From: Actinomycetes bacterium
Lineage (GTDB): Bacteria; Actinomycetota; Actinomycetes; Actinomycetales; Cellulomonadaceae
Direction of reading: 5' to 3'
Length of the DNA: 12,669 nt
NCBI GenBank assembly: GCA_023418375.1
Contig: JAEZZV010000098.1
Location: 1 to 12,669 of the forward strand
Made by a program: the position numbers and the translations under genes. Below the pieces are notes generated by a model. That model saw only the letters and a program-made list of their open reading frames with translations. It was not told the DNA's origin and did no database searches. Positions within the stretch are counted from its first letter, which is position 1; every line of letters begins with the position of its first letter. Of the stretch, positions 7,025 through 12,669 are shown piece by piece.

Positions 7025-7570
7025 ATGGCGAGCGTCATGCCCGATGCCGGCGGAGGGCCCGTGCCCACGCCGCCGGGCGGGCACGCGCTGCGCCTCGAGC
7101 GGAGCCGCCCCCAGCGCTCGCGCCACCTGCCCATCGTCGAGGAGACGTCGGCGGGCGGGCTCGTCGTCGTGCGCGAGGCCGGCGAGGCGCACGCTGCCGT
7201 CATCGCCCGGCGGAACCGGGCGGGCCGCCTCGAGTGGTGCCTGCCGAAGGGGCACCTCGAGGGCAGCGAGACGCCCGAGGAGGCGGCGGTCCGCGAGATC
7301 GCCGAGGAGACCGGGATCCACGGCCGCGTGGTGCGCGCGCTCGGCACCATCGACTACTGGTTCACCGGCGACGACCGCCGCGTGCACAAGGTGGTGCACC
7401 ACTTCCTGCTGCACGCCACGGGCGGCGAGCTGACGGTCGCCGGCGACCCCGACGGCGAGGCCGAGGACGTGGCGTGGGTCCGCGTCGTCGACCTGGGTGC
7501 GAGGCTCGCCTACCCGAACGAGCGTCGGCTCGCGGCGGCCGCCGGTGAGGTGCTCGCCGAGTGCGGATGA
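7025..7570 (+). CDS. NUDIX hydrolase (MutT4/Rv3908-like)
   Basis: The 181-residue protein has a complete Nudix box, G-x5-E-x7-REUxEExGU. G76 and E82 are followed by REIAEETGI at 90-98, including the catalytic glutamates E91, E94 and E95. These enzymes hydrolyse nucleoside diphosphates linked to another group; the exact substrate here is unknown. The fold starts near residue 40 (TSAGGLVVVR), after a basic N-terminal tail. A late HKVVHHFLL strand and a C-terminal helix complete it. Its position next to pcnA and ahead of the DUF6049 and murJ genes matches M. tuberculosis mutT4. The start ATG 7025 is chosen from the upstream TACAGT; ATG 7037 is the alternative. Its TGA is 4 bases before the next start. 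Confidence 0.93.
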   Translation: MASVMPDAGGGPVPTPPGGHALRLERSRPQRSRHLPIVEETSAGGLVVVREAGEAHAAVIARRNRAGRLEWCLPKGHLEGSETPEEAAVREIAEETGIHGRVVRALGTIDYWFTGDDRRVHKVVHHFLLHATGGELTVAGDPDGEAEDVAWVRVVDLGARLAYPNERRLAAAAGEVLAECG

Positions 7571-7574
7571 CCCG

Positions 7575-9899
7575 ATGAGCCGCAGGACCGGCCGCGCCGG
7601 TGGTCCCGGCCGGACGCTCGCCGTCCTCGCGGTCGCGCTCGCCGGGGCCCTCGCGGCGCTCGCGGCACCGCCCGCCGCCGGCACGACACCCGTCGGGCCC
7701 GCCGGGAGCGGGACGACGTCCGGAGCGACGGCGTCCGGAGCGACGGCGGTGGAGCCCGACGACGGCCTGCCCCTGGACGTGCGCGTCACCGCGGTGACGC
7801 CACAGGTGCTCCAGCCGGGGCAGGACCTCGCCGTGACCGTGCGGGTGCGCAACGACGGCGGGACGCCGGTGGCACAGCCGCGCGTCGTGCTCTCGCTCGA
7901 CCGGACCGCGTTCATCGGCCGGTTCTCGCTCGACCGGTGGCGTGGCGCCGCACCCACCGACCCGGTCGGGGCGGACGTCGCCGTCTCCGACCTGCCGGCG
8001 GAGCTCGCACCAGGCCAGCAGGTCTCGGTCGACCTCGTCGTCCCCGCCGCCCAGGTCCGGCTGCCGAGCCGCGCGACCGCCTGGGGCGCACGTGGGCTCG
8101 CCGTCAGCGTGGTCGACCTGGCGGACCCGGCCCGGATCCGCCTCGGCGTCGCGCGCACGTTCGCGCTCTGGTTCCCGCCGCAGGAGGTCACCGCCACGCA
8201 GGTGAGCGTGCTCGCCCCGATCGTCGGCCCGGCCGTCGACGCGACGACGGACAGCTGGGTGCCCGCCCTCGAGGCGGTCACGTCCGACGGCGGACGCCTC
8301 GCCGAGGTCGTCGAGGCCACCGCCGGGACACCGGGAGTGACGTGGCTGCTCGACCCCTGGCTGCTCGACGCCGCGGACCGCGGCGGCGTGGCCACGAGCG
8401 CCTGGGCCGGCCGCCTGCTCGCGGGCATGACCAACCGCGAGGTGCAGCTGCTGCCCTACCTCGACGCCGACCTCACGGCCCTTGCGCACACGACCCACGA
8501 CGCGCTCCTCTCGACCGCGATCGACCGCGCCGAGACGACCGCGCGCTCGCACGGCCTGCCCGACGGCGCACGCGTGCGGCTCGCGCTGCCCGCCGTCGGC
8601 GAGCCGGACCTGGTGACGGCCGGGCTCGCCGGGCAGGCGGGGGACCTGGCGCTCGTCGTGGGCCCGGGCACGCTCCCCGCCCCGGCGGTCCTCACCTACA
8701 CGCCGAGCGGCCGGAGCACGGTGAGCGCGCGCGGCCGCGACGTCACGCTCCTCGTGCCGGACGCCCGCCTGTCTGCGGCCCTGGCCACGGGCCTGGTCAC
8801 GGTCGACGAGACGGTGGGCACGGACGCACGGTCCGCCGCCACGCCCGCCACGGCGGCGCAGGACCTGCTGGCCGAGCTCGCCGTGATCACCCGCGAGCGC
8901 CCGAACGACAGCCGCCACGTGCTCGCGACCGTGTCCCGCGACTGGACGCCCGACGTCGCCGTCGCGACCGCCCAGCTCGAAGCGCTCGCGTCGGCACCGT
9001 GGGTGCGGCTCCAGCCCGTCTCGGCGCTCATCGGGCTCGCGGACCCGGAGATCGAGCGGGGCACGCTCCCGGCCCGCTCATCCGAGGAGACCGAGATCGC
9101 GAGCGGGGAGATCACCGCGCTCACCACGGCGATCGAGCGTCGCCAGGAGCTCGCCGGCATGCTCGCCGAGCCCGAGGCCGAGCCGGAGCCCGAGGCCGCG
9201 ACGGAGCAGGCCACCGAGCCGGACCCGGAGGCGGACCCAGGTACGGCGGCAGAGCCGGGTGCGGACCCGGGTGCCGAGCCGGACCCTGGGCAGGGCGTGG
9301 TGAGTGACGACGTCGAGCTGGAGCTCCTGGCCGCCCTGTCCGTGGCCTGGCGCGACGACCCCGCGGGGCGAGCGGCGCTCGTCGCCCGCGCCCAGCAGCA
9401 GGCGGACGCCCTGGCCGACGCCGTGAGCGTCACGCCGACCACGGAGGAGGGCATCAACGTGCTCTCGACGTCGGCGGACCTGCCAGTCAACGTGGCGAAC
9501 GCCCTGGCCCAGCCGATCACGGTGCAGGTGCGCCTGCGCCCCGACAACCCCCGGCTCCGTGCGGACGACGCCGTCCCGGTCACGATCCCCGCGCAGAGCG
9601 AGGTCCTCGTGCGCATCCCGGTGCACGCGGTGCAGAGCGCTGACGTCAGCGTCACCGTCGAGGTGCTCACGCCCGACGGCGCGGTGGTCGACGACGACGC
9701 GTCCTTCCTCGTGCGCGTCCGCGCCGAGTGGGAGGGCATCGGGACGGCCATCCTCGGCGGGCTGCTCGCCATCGGCCTCGTCGTCGGCATCGTGCGCACC
9801 ATCCGGCGCGGCCGGACGGCCCGGCGCTCGGCCCCCCAGGTCGACGCCGGCCCGGACGCCCTCTCGCCCGAGGTGGGCGGGGAGGGGGCGCGCGCGTGA
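7575..9899 (+). CDS. Secreted, membrane-anchored DUF6049 family protein (Rv3909-like)
   Basis: The 774 residues start with a signal peptide: a basic MSRRTGR n-region, a hydrophobic core at about 14-31, and likely cleavage near APPAAG. An extracytoplasmic region follows. It opens with a CARDB/Ig-like domain (LDVRVTAVTPQVLQPGQDL, about 66-84) and has a central barrel-like part containing WLLDPWLLD. It closes with a second beta domain (INVLSTSADLPVNV... to SFLVRVRAEW). One membrane helix (about 722-740) and a basic cytoplasmic tail end the protein. An acidic, Pro-rich low-complexity segment occupies about 531-576. The function is unknown; its conserved place just before murJ suggests a cell-envelope role in peptidoglycan export. 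The stop overlaps the murJ start by GTGA. No strong Shine-Dalgarno precedes ATG 7575, which fits coupling to the NUDIX gene. Confidence 0.9.
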   Translation: MSRRTGRAGGPGRTLAVLAVALAGALAALAAPPAAGTTPVGPAGSGTTSGATASGATAVEPDDGLPLDVRVTAVTPQVLQPGQDLAVTVRVRNDGGTPVAQPRVVLSLDRTAFIGRFSLDRWRGAAPTDPVGADVAVSDLPAELAPGQQVSVDLVVPAAQVRLPSRATAWGARGLAVSVVDLADPARIRLGVARTFALWFPPQEVTATQVSVLAPIVGPAVDATTDSWVPALEAVTSDGGRLAEVVEATAGTPGVTWLLDPWLLDAADRGGVATSAWAGRLLAGMTNREVQLLPYLDADLTALAHTTHDALLSTAIDRAETTARSHGLPDGARVRLALPAVGEPDLVTAGLAGQAGDLALVVGPGTLPAPAVLTYTPSGRSTVSARGRDVTLLVPDARLSAALATGLVTVDETVGTDARSAATPATAAQDLLAELAVITRERPNDSRHVLATVSRDWTPDVAVATAQLEALASAPWVRLQPVSALIGLADPEIERGTLPARSSEETEIASGEITALTTAIERRQELAGMLAEPEAEPEPEAATEQATEPDPEADPGTAAEPGADPGAEPDPGQGVVSDDVELELLAALSVAWRDDPAGRAALVARAQQQADALADAVSVTPTTEEGINVLSTSADLPVNVANALAQPITVQVRLRPDNPRLRADDAVPVTIPAQSEVLVRIPVHAVQSADVSVTVEVLTPDGAVVDDDASFLVRVRAEWEGIGTAILGGLLAIGLVVGIVRTIRRGRTARRSAPQVDAGPDALSPEVGGEGARA
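7717..7746 (+). repeat. Perfect 2 x 15-base tandem repeat in the DUF6049 gene
   Basis: CGTCCGGAGCGACGG occurs twice in a row, in frame, encoding the repeated SGATA just after the signal peptide. It lies in a probable flexible linker and is a likely site of length variation. Confidence 0.85.
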
Positions 9900-12669
9900 G
9901 CGAGGACGCCGGCGCCCGGTCGCTGGGGCGCAGCACGGCGGTGATGGCGGCCGGCACGGCCGTCTCGCGCGCACTCGGGATCGCCCGCAGCACGCTGCTC
10001 GTCGCCGCCGTGGGCGTCACCAGCGCGCGCGCGGCCGACGCGTTCACCCTGGCGAACACCCTGCCCAACATCTTCTACATGCTCATCGCGGGCGGCGTCG
10101 TCAACGCCGTCCTCGTCCCGCAGGTGGTCCGCGCGTACCGGTCGGCGAACGGCCAGGAGTACGTCGACAGGCTGCTCACGGTGTCGTTCGTCATCCTCGG
10201 CGGCGCCACGGTGCTGCTCTGGGCGGCCTCGCCGCTCATCGTGCGGATCTTCGTGGACGGCGAGCAGGCGGTCCTCGCGACGTCGTTCGCCCTGTGGTGC
10301 GTCCCGCAGATCTTCTTCTACGGCGTGTACACGCTGCTCGGGCAGGTGCTCAACGCCCGCGGCAGCTTCGGGCCGTACATGTGGGCGCCCGTCGTCAACA
10401 ACGTCGTCGCGATCGCGGGGCTCGTCGGGTTCATCGCGCTCTACGGCACGTGGGAGAAGCCCGCGCCCGGGGCGGTCGAGGACCTGTCGATCTGGTCCGG
10501 CGGCCGGGTCACCCTCCTGGCCGCGATGGCGACGCTCGGCGTCGTCGCGCAGGCGCTGGTGCTGATCTGGCCGCTGCGCCGCATGGGCTTCCGATACCGG
10601 CCCCGTGGCGGCTGGCGGGGTGCCGGGCTCGGCTCGGCGGGCCGGGTCGCCGGCTGGACGTTCGCCGCGCTGGCCGTCGGGCAGATCGGCACGTTCGTCG
10701 TCATGAGGATCGCCGTGTCCGCCCCGAACGTGGACCCCACGCAGATCGGCATCCCCGGCAACAACGCCTACACGCAGACCTTCACCATCTTCATGCTGCC
10801 GCACTCCCTGGTGACGGTCTCCCTCATCACGGCGCTGTTCACGCGCCTCTCGGACCACGCGGCCGCCCGCGACGTGCGCGCCGTCCGCGCCGACTTCTCG
10901 TACGGCCTGCGCACGATGGGCGTCTTCACGCTCTTCGCCGCGCCCGCGATCGCCGTCATCGCCGTGCCGCTGCTCCGCGTGATCTTCATCTCCACGGCGG
11001 AGTCGGACGTCTCCGCGATGGCGCCGATCATCGTCGCGTTCATGTGCGGGCTCGCGGCCCTCGGCGCGTGGTCGCTCGTCCAGCGCGTGTTCTACGCCTA
11101 CGAGGACGCGAAGGGCCTGTTCCGGATCCAGGTCGCGATGGCGGGCGTCGTCGTGGTGACGTCCGTCCTGGGCCGACTGGTGGCGGACCCGCGGTCCTGG
11201 GTGGCCTGGTGCGCGGCCGGCATCGCGCTGTCCTACGTCGTCGGGGCCGTGTGGGGCGGCGCGCAGGTCTGGCGACGGCTGGGCGGCGGGCTGGGCAGGA
11301 TCATCCGCCTGCACGTGCGCGCGGGGCTGGCAGCCGCGATCGCGACGGGGCTCGGCTGGCTGGTCAGCAGGCTCTTCGGCAACCTCGCGGCGTCGTCGTG
11401 GTTCCTCGCGGTCCTCGCGTGCGCCGTGGTCGGCGTGGTGATGGTGGTCGCGTACGGCCTCGCGCTGCGGTGGCTCGGGGTCACCGAGCTCGACGACGTC
11501 CTGCGGCCGCTGCTGGTCCGGCTGGCGCCGCTCATGCGGCGGCTGGAGCCGGTCACGTCGCGCCTCGGCCCGCTGGGGGCCCTGCTGGCGCCGCCGCCCG
11601 AAGCGGCGCGCCGTAGCATGGGCACGCCCGGACCCGCGGCGGCGCCGTCGGCCACCGTCCAGCGGGTCCACGTGCCCATCGGGGGCGGCATCGGGTACGG
11701 GCGCCTCGGGCGCCCTGAGCGCGGAGGTGATCGTCTGGACGCCGTCATCGGGCGTGGCACGCTGCTGGCCGGTCGCTACCGGCTGCACCAGCCCGTGGCC
11801 GCGGACCTCCCCGACGCGCAGACGTGGACGGCGCGCGACCAGATCCTCGACCGCCCGGTGCGCGCGATCGTCCTGGTGGGCGCGAACCCCGGTCCTGCGC
11901 AGGACGCCGCCCGACGCGCGGCCCTCGTCTCCGACCCGCGCCTGCTGCGCGTGCTCGACGTCGGCGACCACGAGGGGGTCGCCTACGTCGTCACGGAGCC
12001 GGTCGTCGGCCAGGACCTCGGCCGGCTGACCGCCAACGGGCCGCTCCCGGCGGACCAGGCGCGCGCGATCGTCGGCGAGGCCGCCGCGGCGCTCGAGGTG
12101 GCCCGGCGCCGCGGCGTCCACCACCTCGCCCTACGCCCGCAGTCGGTGCACGTCACGCCCGACGGCGCGGTGCTCGTCACGGGCCTCGCGGTCGACGGGG
12201 AGCTCTTCGGCAACGCGCACGGCGACGCCAAGACGACGTCGCGCGCGGACACGGTCGGGCTCGTCGCACTGCTCTACCTGGCCCTGACGGGCCGCTGGCC
12301 CGCGGCGTCGGCGACGCCCGGCGCGCCCGGGACCGCCGAGGCGCAGGGCGCCGCGGGCGGGACGACGCCCGTCGTCCCGTCGGTGTCCGGCGCGCCGGTG
12401 CCGCCCGCCGAGCTCAGCCCTGCCGTGCCCGCCGACCTCGACACGCTCTGCACCGTCACCCTCGGCCCGCACGACGACGGACCGCACAGCCCGGGTGAGC
12501 TCGTGCGCGAGCTCGAGCCCTGGCCCTCGATCGCCGCCGCGACCATCTACGACGCGCTCGACGCCGCGACACGCTCCGCCATCGTGCCCTCGGGCCCGTG
12601 GGACGAGGGCGGCCCCGGCGGCGACGACGGCGCGGGGTTCGCCGGCCCCGGGGCGGGCCCGGCGGGAGG
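9896..12669 (+). CDS. murJ: Lipid II flippase MurJ fused to a C-terminal pseudokinase domain (3' end beyond window)
   Basis: The frame from GTG 9896 stays open for 924 codons to the window edge. GGAGG lies 8 bases before the GTG, which overlaps the previous stop (GTGA). Residues about 10-560 form a MurJ/MviN flippase of the MOP superfamily with about 14 helices. Early VSRALGIARS (R25, R31) matches the essential arginines of Escherichia coli MurJ, and LPNIFYMLIAGGVVNAVLVP follows. MurJ moves lipid II across the membrane for peptidoglycan synthesis. After a Gly/Pro linker, about 614-885 is a protein-kinase fold starting GRGTLLAGRYRL. The beta-3 strand (RAIVLV, 656-661) has no lysine. HRDLKP has become HLALRP (743-748), the metal-binding Asn is Ser750, and DFG is GLA (763-765), so it cannot be catalytic. 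The same fusion occurs in Rv3910, where PknB phosphorylation recruits FhaA. The expected C-terminal membrane helix and extracellular domain would lie beyond the window. Confidence 0.95.
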   Translation, partial: MSEDAGARSLGRSTAVMAAGTAVSRALGIARSTLLVAAVGVTSARAADAFTLANTLPNIFYMLIAGGVVNAVLVPQVVRAYRSANGQEYVDRLLTVSFVILGGATVLLWAASPLIVRIFVDGEQAVLATSFALWCVPQIFFYGVYTLLGQVLNARGSFGPYMWAPVVNNVVAIAGLVGFIALYGTWEKPAPGAVEDLSIWSGGRVTLLAAMATLGVVAQALVLIWPLRRMGFRYRPRGGWRGAGLGSAGRVAGWTFAALAVGQIGTFVVMRIAVSAPNVDPTQIGIPGNNAYTQTFTIFMLPHSLVTVSLITALFTRLSDHAAARDVRAVRADFSYGLRTMGVFTLFAAPAIAVIAVPLLRVIFISTAESDVSAMAPIIVAFMCGLAALGAWSLVQRVFYAYEDAKGLFRIQVAMAGVVVVTSVLGRLVADPRSWVAWCAAGIALSYVVGAVWGGAQVWRRLGGGLGRIIRLHVRAGLAAAIATGLGWLVSRLFGNLAASSWFLAVLACAVVGVVMVVAYGLALRWLGVTELDDVLRPLLVRLAPLMRRLEPVTSRLGPLGALLAPPPEAARRSMGTPGPAAAPSATVQRVHVPIGGGIGYGRLGRPERGGDRLDAVIGRGTLLAGRYRLHQPVAADLPDAQTWTARDQILDRPVRAIVLVGANPGPAQDAARRAALVSDPRLLRVLDVGDHEGVAYVVTEPVVGQDLGRLTANGPLPADQARAIVGEAAAALEVARRRGVHHLALRPQSVHVTPDGAVLVTGLAVDGELFGNAHGDAKTTSRADTVGLVALLYLALTGRWPAASATPGAPGTAEAQGAAGGTTPVVPSVSGAPVPPAELSPAVPADLDTLCTVTLGPHDDGPHSPGELVRELEPWPSIAAATIYDALDAATRSAIVPSGPWDEGGPGGDDGAGFAGPGAGPAG
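11614..11619 (+). promoter_or_regulatory. Possible internal -10 box (TAGCAT) before the pseudokinase part
   Basis: TAGCAT fits the TAnnnT pattern and lies in the linker between the MurJ and pseudokinase domains, about 100 bases before the strong ribosome-binding motif at 11723. No matching -35 is seen. Chance occurrence is quite possible. Confidence 0.2.
11723..11737 (+). promoter_or_regulatory. Perfect Shine-Dalgarno at the MurJ/pseudokinase junction
   Basis: GGAGGTGATC (11723-11732) is exactly complementary to the conserved 3' end of 16S rRNA. Seven bases after GGAGG comes an in-frame CTG (11735), which would begin LDAVIGRGTLLAGRY, the natural N-terminus of a kinase-like domain. The codons GGA GGT GAT CGT that make up the site are of a type rare in this gene. 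It may allow internal initiation or be a relic of a gene fusion. Confidence 0.45.

Noticed and set aside
9559..11616. Plus-strand frame overlapping the DUF6049 and murJ genes
   Set aside because: Arg/Ala-rich shadow; the frame from 9896 gives an unmistakable MurJ.
8696..12124. Minus-strand open frame of over 1100 codons opposite the DUF6049 and murJ genes
   Set aside because: Composition is Arg/Asp/His/Gly-rich with no domains, while the plus strand encodes clear families over the whole stretch.

Overview
The window is very GC-rich (mostly G or C at third codon positions, frequent GTG starts, TAnnnT-type -10 boxes, likely leaderless starts). Its right half has the gene order pcnA (divergent) - NUDIX hydrolase - DUF6049 protein - MurJ/pseudokinase. 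This matches the mycobacterial Rv3907c-Rv3910 block near the replication origin. The organism is therefore an actinobacterium. A member of the Cellulomonas/Micrococcales group fits the composition and protein style, but that is inference.

Left part (1-3330, minus strand): a 952-residue P-type cation ATPase of the Ca2+-ATPase type is followed, 40 bases past its stop, by the N-terminal 87 codons of an ECF-type sigma factor that runs off the left edge. The sigma factor's Shine-Dalgarno lies in a predicted hairpin whose other arm sits just past the ATPase stop, which suggests translational coupling. The divergent gap of 170 bases upstream of the ATPase holds a clear dyad.

Middle (3331-5430, plus strand): a possible 38-codon leader ORF overlaps by TTGA a 185-residue protein of unknown function with one C-terminal membrane helix. 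Next comes a possible leaderless 14-residue uORF whose stop overlaps (GTGA) the start of an MFS-type transporter. A 44-base gap separates it from the convergent pcnA.

Right part (5431-12669): pcnA (CCA-adding enzyme) on minus is divergent from a tightly packed plus-strand operon. The operon has a NUDIX hydrolase (likely leaderless), a secreted and membrane-anchored DUF6049 protein, and a long open frame beginning at 9896 that stays open to the window end. That last frame encodes the lipid II flippase MurJ fused to a cytoplasmic protein-kinase-like domain that has lost all catalytic residues. The arrangement links tRNA maturation, nucleotide clean-up and cell-wall precursor export, as in mycobacteria. 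There the MurJ pseudokinase is a PknB-phosphorylated docking site for FhaA.

No RNA genes, CRISPR arrays or mobile elements were seen. The most unusual signals are at gene junctions: a perfect 10-base anti-16S match at the MurJ/pseudokinase boundary, and small overlapping ORFs ahead of two membrane-protein genes.
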